Shown here: in pieces, positions 1 to 8,987 of the stretch
Numbering within the stretch: position 1 is the stretch's first letter
Layout: each line of letters starts with the position of its first letter
Source: Clostridiales bacterium
GTDB taxonomy: Bacteria > Bacillota > Clostridia > Christensenellales > Pumilibacteraceae
Length of the DNA stretch: 36,207 bases
Assembly (NCBI GenBank): GCA_029055565.1
Contig: JAIDCZ010000019.1
Span: forward strand, 1 to 36,207
Reading direction: 5' to 3'
Translations under genes and position numbers: made by a program
The notes under the pieces: model-generated
The model's input: the letters and a program-made list of their open reading frames with translations, nothing else
Told to the model about the DNA's origin: nothing
The model's database searches: none

Positions 1-2
1 CC

Positions 3-722
3 GACGAGGAACAAGAGGACGCTCTCCGCAAAGCGGAAGAAGAGGCCGAGGAAGCCAAGCGCAAAGCGGAAGAAGAGGCCGAGGAAGCCAAGCGCAAAGC
101 CCAAGAGGAAATCGAGGAAATGCGCCGTAAGGCCGAGGAAGAGGCGGAAGCCAAGCGTTTGGAAGAAGAAAACAAGCGTGCGGAAGAAGAAGCTCGCCAG
201 AAAGCGGAAGCCGAAAAGGCGGAAACTCTTGCCAAAAAGATCGCGTTGCGTAAGGATCAGATTGTTGCTATCCGCAACGAAATGAAAGAGCTTAAAGGCG
301 ACGAGGACGCCAAGAACCTTCGCGAACGTCTGTACAACTTGCAGCTTACGTTCGACGAGGATGAAAAAGGCTCCACCGAGCTTATGGACTTCTACAATAA
401 GACCATGGACGATATTCAAAACAGCGGTGAGATAGCGCGGTTGAAAGCCGAAAACGCCAAAAAGCCGCAACGCGTCGTCCGCAAGGTTACGGAGCGCGTC
501 AACCGTATAGCCAAGCGCAAACCGGCAAGTGCACGTCCCGGCGCACGTCCCGGCGCAAGACCTATGCGTCCCGGCGCACGTCCCGCAGCGGGAGCACGTC
601 CCGGTGCACGCCCCGCGGCACGTCCCGGTGCAAGACCGGCGGCACGCCCCGGTGCGAGGCCCGGCGCAAGACCGGCGGCACGCCCCGGTGCAAGGCCCGG
701 CGGTCCCAGAAGGCCGCGGTAA
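3..722 (+). CDS. Coiled-coil protein with Arg/Pro/Gly/Ala-rich basic tail, 5' partial
   Basis: The reading frame is open from the left edge, so the start lies outside the window. The visible part opens with an almost pure Lys/Glu/Ala/Arg coiled coil, including two identical 11-residue units (RKAEEEAEEAK) followed by degenerate ones. A mixed helical segment (LRKDQIVAIRNEMKELKG) comes next. The last 65 or so residues are a low-complexity tail built from GARP, RPAA and RPGA units with no acidic residues, so the tail is strongly basic. I do not recognise a family. A basic RPG-type tail could bind nucleic acid or an acidic partner; the next gene encodes a very acidic N-terminus, so a physical pairing is a reasonable guess, not a finding. 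The two genes are co-directional and about 100 bp apart, with no clear terminator between them. Confidence 0.8.
   Translation, partial: DEEQEDALRKAEEEAEEAKRKAEEEAEEAKRKAQEEIEEMRRKAEEEAEAKRLEEENKRAEEEARQKAEAEKAETLAKKIALRKDQIVAIRNEMKELKGDEDAKNLRERLYNLQLTFDEDEKGSTELMDFYNKTMDDIQNSGEIARLKAENAKKPQRVVRKVTERVNRIAKRKPASARPGARPGARPMRPGARPAAGARPGARPAARPGARPAARPGARPGARPAARPGARPGGPRRPR
27..92 (+). repeat. Two exact 33-bp tandem repeats coding an 11-residue coiled-coil unit
   Basis: Positions 27-59 and 60-92 both encode RKAEEEAEEAK. An 11-residue (hendecad) period is typical of long, slightly right-handed coiled coils. Further degenerate units continue to about position 230. Confidence 0.85.
530..718 (+). 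repeat. Low-complexity repeats coding the GARP/RPAA tail
   Basis: Short direct repeats of the type GCACGTCCCGGCGCACGTCC, with RPG, RPA and RPM variants, make up this stretch. Such sequence expands and contracts easily by slippage, so the tail length probably varies between strains. Confidence 0.8.
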
Positions 723-825
723 CGTTCGGCGCGAATAGACCGCAAGCTTTACGACCCAAATGATTCGATTCCGCTAAAGCGGTAGGAATTAGTGCAATTA
801 TAAATAACAAATGCGAGGAACATTT

Positions 826-3800
826 ATGGACAACCAAGACAAGACGACTTTTTCGTTGGACGACGATGAAATCGTAGAGGAAGAAGTTATCGAACGCGAC
901 GAAGAGTACGATGACGGCTACGAGGACGAGGAGTACGACGATTACGACGAGGATTACGGCGACGAGGACTACGGCGACGAGGAGTATGACGATGAGGATT
1001 ACGGCGACGAGGACTACGGCGACGAGGAGTACGACGACGGTTACAACGACGATTACTACGATGACCGTTTGAACAAAGTCCTCGACGAGCTTGCCGAATT
1101 AAAGAGGGGAATGGTACCGGCTACGCAACAACAACAGCAACAGCCCATGCCCATTATGCCGCCTCAGTACATTTACCAACCCACCGCACCGCCCGCCGGC
1201 AGCGAGGTTGTAATGTACAACGAAATATCGCGTTTGCGTGATGAGCTTGCTCGCAATCAGAACAGCTTGGAAATGCAAAAAGAGCTTACGCGTATCAAGG
1301 AAGATATGCAACGCGACCAAAAGTTTGCGGAAGCTCAGTACAACGCGGAGATCCAACGGTTGCAGAGTAAAATCGACGACCTACTAAAAAACGGGTCAAG
1401 CCCTCAAGGTGAACTTCCGGTCGGACAAGAACCGGAGCGCATTGAGGGCGGAAAATCTTCGTTGGACGTAGACAAGCTGCTTTCGATAAACGAGGCGATA
1501 TTGCGCGCCATGCGCGATACCGACGCGCGTGTGCAAAACGAATTGGCCCAGCTGAAAAAGCAGTTGGACGAAATGCCGTCCGTTAAGGAACTTAACGGCG
1601 CGGTTTCGTCTATGAAAAAAGCGGCTAACAGCATGGATACCGGAAATCTTACCAAGCTTTCGAGCGAGATTGCGGCGTTAAAGGCGGCGCTGGAGGGCGC
1701 ACCCATGCCGGTTGCAACCACTGCCGCCGAGCCTATAGTCACTGCAGCTGCTCCCGCTACCGCGGAGGTTGGCGCAGCCGAGCTTTTGCGCCAGCTTTAC
1801 GAAATAAAGACTGTTATCGGCAACGCTTCGCCGGCGGCCGTTAAGCGCGCACAAACGATTTCCGAGCTTGTAAACGACTTCAAAAAAGTTTCATACGATG
1901 TTCACTCGCAATCCGCATCATACAAAGACAAGCTCAACGCCGTGTACGCGTACGTAAAGCGCCTTACGGACTGTAACGAGCCGGACGCTATAGACTTGGT
2001 GCAAGCCACCAATTCGCTTATAGCCGAGCTGGGTGAGCAAACGCTTAACAAGCAGTCGTTCTCGGCCGTGGCAGAGTTCTGCGCCGAGCGCGGCATGACC
2101 ACTATCACGTCGGCCATGCGCGACAGCGCAGATCGCTTCTTTAACCTCGTAAAGAAGATTACCGACGCCAACGTGGAATCGTACGGTGACTACTTGCCCG
2201 ACTTAATTGAGGAAATTAACACACTTCAAGGCAAAAAGTACGAAGCAGAAAACGCCGCAGCCGTAGGCGAGATAACCAAAGAGCTACTCAGCGAACACTG
2301 CGATAAGTCGGCTGTTAAGGAAAAGGTGGAGCGCCTTGTAGAAATAACCGTTGCCGACGTTTTGGATTTGCCCGAGCTTGAACTGCCCAAGGCATACAAG
2401 CCCGCGCACGTCGAAAACGACGAAACGCTGTTTACCAAGCTTGCCGATCTTAAATCGGCGGTTATGGACAGACCGACGCCTACTATCATACCCACTTCGG
2501 AGGACGGCGAGCTGTCGGTTGACGAAGCGGCGTTACAGCAAATACTGTACGCAGTAGACGACCTTAAAAACAAGCTGGAAAGCGCTACCGGCAACAGCGA
2601 CGTGGCCGGTGCGTTGGAGGAGCTTCGCAACAACTATTTGGACATAACCAATCGGCTCGTCGATTTGTCCGAAAGGCTGCAAGAAATGCCTATCGCCGAG
2701 CAAGCGGCGGAAGGCGAGGCAGTCGTTGCTGAAGCACCCGTAGCGGCGGAAAGCTCCACGGCGTCCGAGGAACGTCAGATTATGCTGGACGATCTCGGTT
2801 ATATCCGCGCCAAGCTGGACGATTACGAAACGTTCTTTAACAATCTTTCGGGCTTGCGCTCCGAGCTTAACAATCAAACGCAGACCGGCGTAGGCGCGGA
2901 CGTTACCGCTCCGATTGCCGAGCAAATGACCACGTTGATGTCCGATATTACGGCGCAGTTCGACAAGCTGTACGAGGACGTAACCAACGTTATTATCGAA
3001 TCGGAATCCAACATTCTGGGCAAGATCGGCAACGGCGTAGCGGCCGGCGACCCTTCGGCTTCTGCCGTTACGGTCGATTCCACTGCCACGCTTGACGCCA
3101 TAGAGGCCGCCAAGGCGGACATTCTTGCCGAAACGCAGTACATCAAGGATTCGCTCGTAGGCGTCTCCAACGCTAACGGCGGGTACGACGTAAACGCTAC
3201 GCTCGACGCGATAGAGGCCGCTAAAGCGGACATTCTTGCCGAAACGCAGTACATCAAGGATTCGCTCGTAAACATGTCGGACAACGGCGGCGCATACGAC
3301 GCCAACACCGCGTACGACGCTAACGGCGGATACGACGCTAACGCTACGTTTGACGCTATAGAAAACGCCAGGGCAGATATTCTTGCCGAAACGCAATCGA
3401 TCAAGGAATCGGTTGTCGGCGTGTCCGACGCTATTTTGATGTCGCCGACGGCTGACGCTATCGAACAGCTCCGTGCCGACGTAAACGCGTTTATCGACAC
3501 CGCTTCGGTCAACAGTGAATCGGCCGCGTCCGACAGACAGCGTTTGCTGGACGATATAGCGTTCCTTCGCGAGCAAGCCGAGCTTGCCATTGCCGAGGGC
3601 GACCAGATTCCCGAGGCCGCGGAAGCCGTACAAGACACGGATAAGCTTATCGACTATATGGACGAGATAGCCGCGCGCGTATCGCTGATCAACAACGTCG
3701 CAGACGACGCCGCCGCTACCAAGGAAGCCGTTAATACGGTAGGCGAAAGCGTAACCGCTTTGTCGGACAACGTTGCCACCGTGTCGGACGCGCTCAACGC

Positions 3801-6800
3801 CGTTACGGACAGCGTTGCCGCCGCAAGCGACAGCATTGCCGCAATCAACGATAACTTCGTTGCCGTCAACGACAACTTTGCAGTAATCAACGACAACGTA
3901 AACGCTATGGGCGACAACGTTGCGGCCGCACGCGACGCGGCAACTTCTGCGCTCGACGCGCTCGCGCCCATAACCGAGCAGTTGAACGTTATACTGGAAA
4001 AACTTGACGCGCCGGTTGCGGAAACCGAACAGCATTACGACGAAAACGATACCGCCGCAGACGAGCTTGCAGTTATCCGCGACAACCTCAACGCCATACT
4101 CGACACGCTTACGCTTATGCCGCAGTCGGACGACGTTGTGGTCACGCGCGACAACACGCTTGCCACGCTCGACGCGCTTGCCGCAATGCCGCAAGCCGAG
4201 GACGTTGCGGTTATTCGCGACAACGTAAGCGCGGTGCTCGAATCGGTAAACGCGCTTTCCGAGCGCATATCCGCTATTGCGGAAACGCCGGTCGACAACC
4301 AGCCGGTTATCGACGAGGTATCGTCGCTCCGCGAAGCGATTGACGGCACTGCCGAGGACGTTAAGCTTTTGATTGAAAAGCTCGACCTCAGCGAGCAGTA
4401 CGCCGCTACCGATAAGCAAGAGATTATCGACGCGGTAAACGCGATTAAAGAAGAAATCCACATTAACACGCTGGACGAGAACATGTCCGCGTCCGGCATA
4501 GACGGCGAGACCCGCGAAGCGCTTTTGGGCGAGATAGCCGAAATACGCGAGCGCTTGGGTAATATCGAAAGCGCTACACAGTCTGCCAACGACGTAAGCG
4601 TTGCGGCAATCGACCAGATTTCCGCACAGCTTGCCGACTTGCAAGCGGTGCTGGAATCGCGTCTCACCGAGGAACAGACCGAGGACGCCGACCAAGCCCA
4701 GCTTGACGCGGACAACATGCAAGCGCTCATTTCCGAGCTTTCGTCCATCAAGGAAAAACTCGACGCGTCGTCCGAGTACGACACCGTGGAGGAGATACTG
4801 TCCTTGCGCGAGGACATTAAGGCCGCGCGCATAGTCGATCAGGACGAGGTTTCGGGCGAGCTGGAATCTATCAAGAACGAGCTTGCCGCCATATCCTCGG
4901 GTAACATACTGGACGAGATTCGCGCACTCCGCGAGGATATTGCCAATCTGCCCGTAGGCGACGACGGCGGTTCGGAAGCTACCGACGGCGAAATCAACCT
5001 CGTGCTCAACGAAATCGTGTCGTTGCGCGACGAAGTGTTTGCCTTTAAGGACGAGGTGCTTAACGCTACCGGCGTTGCGGAACCTCAAACCGAACCGACC
5101 GAACGCGTTGCGCAAAGCTCCGACGATATGTTCAGCGTACTTGACGAGCTGTCCGCACTGCGCGCCGACCAGACCGCGCTTAGCGAAAATATTGACGAGC
5201 TTAAAGACCTTGTCAGCCGCAGAGCAACCGTTGCAAGCGGCGACGAGGAAGGCGGAGCTCCGGTTCAGACCGAGGTGTCCAACGCCGACGAGCTTAACAT
5301 AGTACTTGACGAAATAATCAACCTCAAGAGCGACATAGATAGGATAGAGGAGAGCTTGGGCGGCGACAGACTTAACGCTATTGCCGAGCAAGTGGAGGAC
5401 ATCCGCGCCGTTCTTGACGAATTGAGAAACAGCGCTGCAACGCACACCGAAGCGACGACCGAGGCGACGACAGAGGGCGAAGGATACAATCCCGAATACG
5501 CCGCGTCGGTCACAGCAGAGGTAGACCTCACGCCGGTGCTTGAACAGCTTGACGCCGTAAATGCGGCTTTGGAAGAAATTAAGCTGGTGCAAGAAGCTAC
5601 CGTCGCCGAGGAAACGGGCGAGACTACCGGCACGCTGTCCGAACGCTTTGACGAGCTTTCGGCGGAAATGACGGAAATCAAGACCGTTATCGCCAATATG
5701 TCGCCCATAGATTACGCGGCGGAATTGGCGGAAATGCGCGCCGAAATCGAAGCGCTCCGCGCCGAGAACGCGCAGTTAAAGACGGACAATGCCGACGTAC
5801 TTGCCGTCCAGATCGACGAGATTAAAGAGCTTATACGCGAAATACCGGTACCCGAAACGACGACGTATGAAACGCCGGTTGTCGCGGCGGATAACAGCAA
5901 CGAAATGTTTGCAACGCTTATCGACGAGATACGCGGACTTAAGGAACAAGTGGCGGCCGTACAGACTGTGGCGCCGGTGCAAGCAGCTGCCGGACTTGAC
6001 GAGCAAGCGTTGCAAGAAATTCGCGACATGCTTGCCGCGCAAGCCGATCAAGGCGCTATGGCAAGCGAGCTTGGTGAGATACGCGACGAAATAGCTCAGC
6101 TCCGTTCGCTCACCACCGTAGCGGCGGAAAGCGGCGGCAACGTAGAGGTTCAGTCGCTTAGGGACGAGCTGGAAGCTATCAAGGCTATGCTCGCTTCGCC
6201 CGACAGCCTTATGGGCGTTGCTGAGGACGTAACGGCTATAAAGGCGGACGTTCAGACCTTGAAGGAGGAACCCGACCTCGGCGTTATGAGCGAAATTTTG
6301 GCTCTGCGCGACGAGTTCCAAGCTCTGCGCGAGCAGATAGAGGACGTAAAGCATATTGCCGAACGGACGGACAGCGAGTCGGACGATACGATTATAAACG
6401 AACTCCAGTCGCTCCGCGACCAAGTTGCGGCGGCCGGCTCGGACGACGCTATTATGACCGAAATCCAATCGCTGCGCGATCAGTTGTTTGCTATCAGCAT
6501 GGCCAACGTAAACGATCCCGCTTCCGGCCAGTCCAATTACGAAAGCTACAACAATATCATTCTAGACGAGATTGCGTCGCTTCGCGACCAAGTTGCGGCG
6601 GCCGGCTCGGCTCGGGATATAGAAATCGTTTCCGACGAGTTTGCCAAGCTGAAAGCGGCTATCGACAAGCGTGAGGCTATGGTCGAGGCGCTTGCTGACA
6701 GAGTGGCGGCGCTCGGCAACGACGCAACCAACAACAAGATTTTGGAAGAGCTTGCCGTACTGCGCACCGATATGGCCAACCAGCGCGACGCCGACCTTAC

Positions 6801-7866
6801 CACGCTCAACTTTATGTCGGAAATGGCGCACCTTTTGGAACGTCAAAACCAGTACCTTACGCAAAACGCCGGCACCAAGATTACCGACGAGATTGAAAGC
6901 CTTAAGGCTGAAATTGCGTCCAGCGACGCCGTGGCGGAAGAGGTTGCCAAGCTGCGCGAGGTCATGGTGCAATCGGGCAACGCCTCCGACAACGATACCA
7001 TTCTTGCCGAGCTTGCCGAGCTTAGGGAAGAGCTTAGCAAGGAGAAACCCAGCCAAGAAAACGCGCTTATACTCGACGCTATAGCACGGCTTCGCGACGA
7101 AATAACGACGCTTGCCGAACGCGAAAGAGTGCGCGACCTCAACGCCGACGCCGACCTTTCCGATTCGCTTTCCGACTTGAAGGAACAGCTTAACGAAATA
7201 GCCGGAATTATGGAACCCAATCAGTCCATACAGCGCGCACAGCCGGTCCAACCCGAGCAACCCTCTAAACCGGCGCAGTCCGCTCAGCCCGCGCAGTCCG
7301 TTCAATCGGCTCAGCCCGAAAAGAAACAGACCGCAAGCAACGCAAACGGCGGCAAAAAGCGCGGCAGAAAACCCGGCCACAAGAATTCCACTAAAGCGGG
7401 CGGCACGAGTAGTACCGCAAGCAACGCGAACGGCGCCAAAAAGCGCGGCAGAAAACCCGCTGCGCAAAAGCCCGCGCAAACCGAACCGGAAGTAGAGGAA
7501 GTAGTTATCAACACTCCCGCACCAGCAAGGGACGACTTTGACGCGCTGATCGATCGTCAAGCCGGTATGCTCGGCGGCGACGGCGATATGTCGCTCAATC
7601 CCACTGTAACTGTCGACACTATGGACGTAGCCGATAGGCTTGCCAAGCAAGTGGCCAACAAGCTGATAATGGAACAGCTTGTGGAACAGTTGGGCGACGG
7701 CGGCGTAAGCGAGGATAGGGTGGACGAAATTCTGCGCGACATACTGCCGCACGAATTCAACACCATAGCGGAAACGGAAGCGTCCGATAAGGTTCGTAGG
7801 CTTGCCAACCAGCTCGTACTTAACAAGCTCCGCGCAAGGCTCAACGGCAACAGAGATGACGACTAA
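826..7866 (+). CDS. Giant repetitive coiled-coil protein with acidic head and AT-hook-like motifs (2346 aa), unknown function
   Basis: I chose the ATG at 826 because GAGGA at 815-819 is well placed before it; an in-frame ATG at 811 lacks a ribosome site. Residues 15-80 are extremely acidic and rich in Asp, Tyr and Gly (DEDYGDEEYDD units). A Gln/Pro linker follows. Residues 110-2110 are predicted coiled coil with no membrane segment or signal peptide. About 28 degenerate copies of a motif like LDEIxSLRDxV are scattered through it, and residues 975-1044 are ten uninterrupted heptads. A Gln/Pro/Ala/Ser linker precedes two KKRGRKP motifs (residues 2177-2183 and 2205-2211) that resemble AT-hooks, minor-groove DNA-binding motifs. 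The last 100 residues form a helical region with two related segments (DRLAKQVANKL and DKVRRLANQLV). A role as a nucleoid-associated or cytoskeletal scaffold is inference only. A terminator follows directly. Confidence 0.85.
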   Translation: MDNQDKTTFSLDDDEIVEEEVIERDEEYDDGYEDEEYDDYDEDYGDEDYGDEEYDDEDYGDEDYGDEEYDDGYNDDYYDDRLNKVLDELAELKRGMVPATQQQQQQPMPIMPPQYIYQPTAPPAGSEVVMYNEISRLRDELARNQNSLEMQKELTRIKEDMQRDQKFAEAQYNAEIQRLQSKIDDLLKNGSSPQGELPVGQEPERIEGGKSSLDVDKLLSINEAILRAMRDTDARVQNELAQLKKQLDEMPSVKELNGAVSSMKKAANSMDTGNLTKLSSEIAALKAALEGAPMPVATTAAEPIVTAAAPATAEVGAAELLRQLYEIKTVIGNASPAAVKRAQTISELVNDFKKVSYDVHSQSASYKDKLNAVYAYVKRLTDCNEPDAIDLVQATNSLIAELGEQTLNKQSFSAVAEFCAERGMTTITSAMRDSADRFFNLVKKITDANVESYGDYLPDLIEEINTLQGKKYEAENAAAVGEITKELLSEHCDKSAVKEKVERLVEITVADVLDLPELELPKAYKPAHVENDETLFTKLADLKSAVMDRPTPTIIPTSEDGELSVDEAALQQILYAVDDLKNKLESATGNSDVAGALEELRNNYLDITNRLVDLSERLQEMPIAEQAAEGEAVVAEAPVAAESSTASEERQIMLDDLGYIRAKLDDYETFFNNLSGLRSELNNQTQTGVGADVTAPIAEQMTTLMSDITAQFDKLYEDVTNVIIESESNILGKIGNGVAAGDPSASAVTVDSTATLDAIEAAKADILAETQYIKDSLVGVSNANGGYDVNATLDAIEAAKADILAETQYIKDSLVNMSDNGGAYDANTAYDANGGYDANATFDAIENARADILAETQSIKESVVGVSDAILMSPTADAIEQLRADVNAFIDTASVNSESAASDRQRLLDDIAFLREQAELAIAEGDQIPEAAEAVQDTDKLIDYMDEIAARVSLINNVADDAAATKEAVNTVGESVTALSDNVATVSDALNAVTDSVAAASDSIAAINDNFVAVNDNFAVINDNVNAMGDNVAAARDAATSALDALAPITEQLNVILEKLDAPVAETEQHYDENDTAADELAVIRDNLNAILDTLTLMPQSDDVVVTRDNTLATLDALAAMPQAEDVAVIRDNVSAVLESVNALSERISAIAETPVDNQPVIDEVSSLREAIDGTAEDVKLLIEKLDLSEQYAATDKQEIIDAVNAIKEEIHINTLDENMSASGIDGETREALLGEIAEIRERLGNIESATQSANDVSVAAIDQISAQLADLQAVLESRLTEEQTEDADQAQLDADNMQALISELSSIKEKLDASSEYDTVEEILSLREDIKAARIVDQDEVSGELESIKNELAAISSGNILDEIRALREDIANLPVGDDGGSEATDGEINLVLNEIVSLRDEVFAFKDEVLNATGVAEPQTEPTERVAQSSDDMFSVLDELSALRADQTALSENIDELKDLVSRRATVASGDEEGGAPVQTEVSNADELNIVLDEIINLKSDIDRIEESLGGDRLNAIAEQVEDIRAVLDELRNSAATHTEATTEATTEGEGYNPEYAASVTAEVDLTPVLEQLDAVNAALEEIKLVQEATVAEETGETTGTLSERFDELSAEMTEIKTVIANMSPIDYAAELAEMRAEIEALRAENAQLKTDNADVLAVQIDEIKELIREIPVPETTTYETPVVAADNSNEMFATLIDEIRGLKEQVAAVQTVAPVQAAAGLDEQALQEIRDMLAAQADQGAMASELGEIRDEIAQLRSLTTVAAESGGNVEVQSLRDELEAIKAMLASPDSLMGVAEDVTAIKADVQTLKEEPDLGVMSEILALRDEFQALREQIEDVKHIAERTDSESDDTIINELQSLRDQVAAAGSDDAIMTEIQSLRDQLFAISMANVNDPASGQSNYESYNNIILDEIASLRDQVAAAGSARDIEIVSDEFAKLKAAIDKREAMVEALADRVAALGNDATNNKILEELAVLRTDMANQRDADLTTLNFMSEMAHLLERQNQYLTQNAGTKITDEIESLKAEIASSDAVAEEVAKLREVMVQSGNASDNDTILAELAELREELSKEKPSQENALILDAIARLRDEITTLAERERVRDLNADADLSDSLSDLKEQLNEIAGIMEPNQSIQRAQPVQPEQPSKPAQSAQPAQSVQSAQPEKKQTASNANGGKKRGRKPGHKNSTKAGGTSSTASNANGAKKRGRKPAAQKPAQTEPEVEEVVINTPAPARDDFDALIDRQAGMLGGDGDMSLNPTVTVDTMDVADRLAKQVANKLIMEQLVEQLGDGGVSEDRVDEILRDILPHEFNTIAETEASDKVRRLANQLVLNKLRARLNGNRDDD
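952..1041 (+). repeat. 45-bp tandem duplication in the acidic head
   Basis: Positions 952-996 and 997-1041 are nearly identical copies encoding DYGDEDYGDEEYDD(E/D). They differ only near the 3' end, which points to recent duplication. Confidence 0.85.
3088..3432 (+). repeat. Three in-gene repeats encoding TLDAIEAAKADILAETQ units
   Basis: Units start at 3088, 3199 and 3346. The first two share long blocks of identical DNA, including the codons for ADILAETQYIKDSLV; the third has diverged. A smaller YDAN repeat sits at the end of unit two. Confidence 0.85.
3748..3957 (+). repeat. Ten consecutive 21-bp heptad units ending in Asp
   Basis: Ten successive seven-residue units read SVTALSD, NVATVSD, ALNAVTD, SVAAASD, SIAAIND, NFVAVND, NFAVIND, NVNAMGD, NVAAARD, AATSALD. 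Every unit ends in Asp and has hydrophobic residues at positions 2 and 5. Confidence 0.85.
7330..7458 (+). repeat. Duplicated AT-hook-like module
   Basis: Two 45-bp copies (7330-7374 and 7414-7458) lie 84 bp apart. Each encodes TASNANG(G/A)KKRGRKP. The conserved basic core matches the AT-hook core in spirit, with RGRKP rather than the classical RGRP. Confidence 0.8.
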
Positions 7867-7881
7867 TAATTAAAGGTAAAC

Positions 7882-7912
7882 AAAAAGACCGCGGTTATAT
7901 CGCGGTCTTTTT
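7882..7912 (+). terminator. Rho-independent terminator after the giant gene
   Basis: A 12-bp perfect stem pairs 7882-7893 (AAAAAGACCGCG) with 7901-7912, with a 7-nt loop and a T-run in the 3' arm. It lies 15 bp after the stop codon. Confidence 0.92.
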
Positions 7913-8022
7913 GTTATGCTGTTAACTTGTAAAATTTGCAACTTAGTTGCAATAACTGCATGGATTTTGCATTGACGGTTGTTTGCGGAATAGGATATTA
8001 TAATATTGCGGATGGTGACAAT

Positions 8023-8391
8023 ATGGTTTTGCAGTTGATAGCGTTTTCGATTTTTATGCTAATAGAGTTTGCGTTGGAGTATAAGTTTGTTTTGTTGATT
8101 GATTTTCCTATTATATGTGGTAGCCGTATATTCAATGGGCAGGAATGTGGCAGTAACTATAAACCGTCCATTACGCGAGGTACGGTGGTGCATAGGTGTA
8201 TATTCGGCATATATACCGTTATATCTATCGTTTTAGCTGTGGTTGTATATGTCTTTTGTGGGGAAGATGGGTTTGGTATTTGCGCTTTTGTAGTAGTATT
8301 TATCCATCTGTTATTTCATTTAACGATAGCGATATTACGGCGTAAATACGATAAAGAACCGCACAGATATAAAAAAAGTAAATGGCTTTAA
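8023..8391 (+). CDS. Small membrane protein, unknown function (122 aa)
   Basis: The protein is mostly hydrophobic. One long or two short membrane segments lie in the first 35 residues, and a helical hairpin follows at about residues 65-110, ahead of a basic C-terminus (RRKYDKEPHRYKKSKW). I recognise no family. I prefer the ATG at 8023 because GGTGA (8014-8018) is correctly placed for the extended Shine-Dalgarno, and a TATAAT box lies at 7999-8004. The frame stays open upstream to a TTG at 7936 and an ATG at 7960, but neither has a ribosome site. The gene is visibly richer in A+T than the giant gene before it, as are the next three genes. Confidence 0.55.
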   Translation: MVLQLIAFSIFMLIEFALEYKFVLLIDFPIICGSRIFNGQECGSNYKPSITRGTVVHRCIFGIYTVISIVLAVVVYVFCGEDGFGICAFVVVFIHLLFHLTIAILRRKYDKEPHRYKKSKWL

Positions 8392-8394
8392 AGC

Positions 8395-8423
8395 TTGAAA
8401 AATGACTTAATTATTGATATAAT
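8395..8423 (+). promoter_or_regulatory. Sigma-A promoter for the zinc-ribbon membrane gene
   Basis: TTGAAA (8395-8400), a 17-nt spacer and TATAAT (8418-8423). Transcription would start near 8430, right at the ribosome site. Confidence 0.8.
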
Positions 8424-8439
8424 TTATTCGAGGTATCTT

Positions 8440-8976
8440 ATGAAGAAAAAGAAATCGCGTAAAAATAAATCGAGAGTTAATTTCAATCTTTTTGGCTTGC
8501 TTATTTGTCTTGTTTATATACCGATAATGTTTTGCATGTTTTTCGGAAGTAAAAAAATATGGGTTGAATTTGCAATCAGCCTATCGGTTGCCGTGGTTTC
8601 GTTTGTTTTACTGATTATATACGCACTGAAAAAGAAATTAAAACTAAGACTATATATTGCCATTCTGCTTGTCGTACTAATAGGCATAGCTATTGCGTTT
8701 TGCGTTATTTCCGGAATAGAGCGTGATTGGATTGGATTTTCCGTTTGCTTGTTGGCGGTAGTCGTAATGATAATTATCGTAATACCGTTGACGTATAGCG
8801 GCGATACTTACGAATGTCCTAATTGCGGACACGTATTTAAGGCAAATCCGTACAAAGTATTTTTTACAAACGGTATATTGAGAATTTTCGGTTTAGGAGA
8901 CGGAACCGGAAAAAGCGCGGAATTAAAATGTCCTAACTGTAAAACGAAAGATTGGTGCAAAAGACGTTCTAAATAA
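8440..8976 (+). CDS. Membrane protein with C-terminal zinc ribbon (178 aa), unknown function
   Basis: After a very basic N-terminus (MKKKKSRKNKSR) there are four predicted membrane helices, at roughly residues 18-35, 42-62, 70-90 and 98-118. A cytoplasmic tail follows with two CPNC motifs, C-x2-C (YECPNCGHVF) and C-x2-C (LKCPNCKTKDWC), spaced as in a zinc ribbon. This layout is common in small Firmicute membrane proteins of unknown role. The ATG at 8440 follows CGAGGT at the right distance, and the frame's earlier TTG at 8395 lies inside the promoter, so it is excluded. Codons are A+T-rich, consistent with an accessory gene. Confidence 0.75.
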   Translation: MKKKKSRKNKSRVNFNLFGLLICLVYIPIMFCMFFGSKKIWVEFAISLSVAVVSFVLLIIYALKKKLKLRLYIAILLVVLIGIAIAFCVISGIERDWIGFSVCLLAVVVMIIIVIPLTYSGDTYECPNCGHVFKANPYKVFFTNGILRIFGLGDGTGKSAELKCPNCKTKDWCKRRSK

Positions 8977-8987
8977 TTAGTATTTAC

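Noticed and set aside
416-837. Minus-strand frames opposite the RPGA tail
   Set aside because: They are created by the GC-rich repeats read backwards and have no start signals.
2533-5592. A 1019-codon open frame on the minus strand inside the giant gene
   Set aside because: It arises because the plus-strand Asp/Glu/Ala codons rarely create stops in this frame. It has no ribosome site or recognisable domain, and the plus-strand frame is open for its entire length and beyond with sensible signals.
7936-8022. An upstream TTG or ATG start for the small membrane protein
   Set aside because: Neither has a ribosome site, and the TATAAT box at 7999-8004 lies inside this extension.
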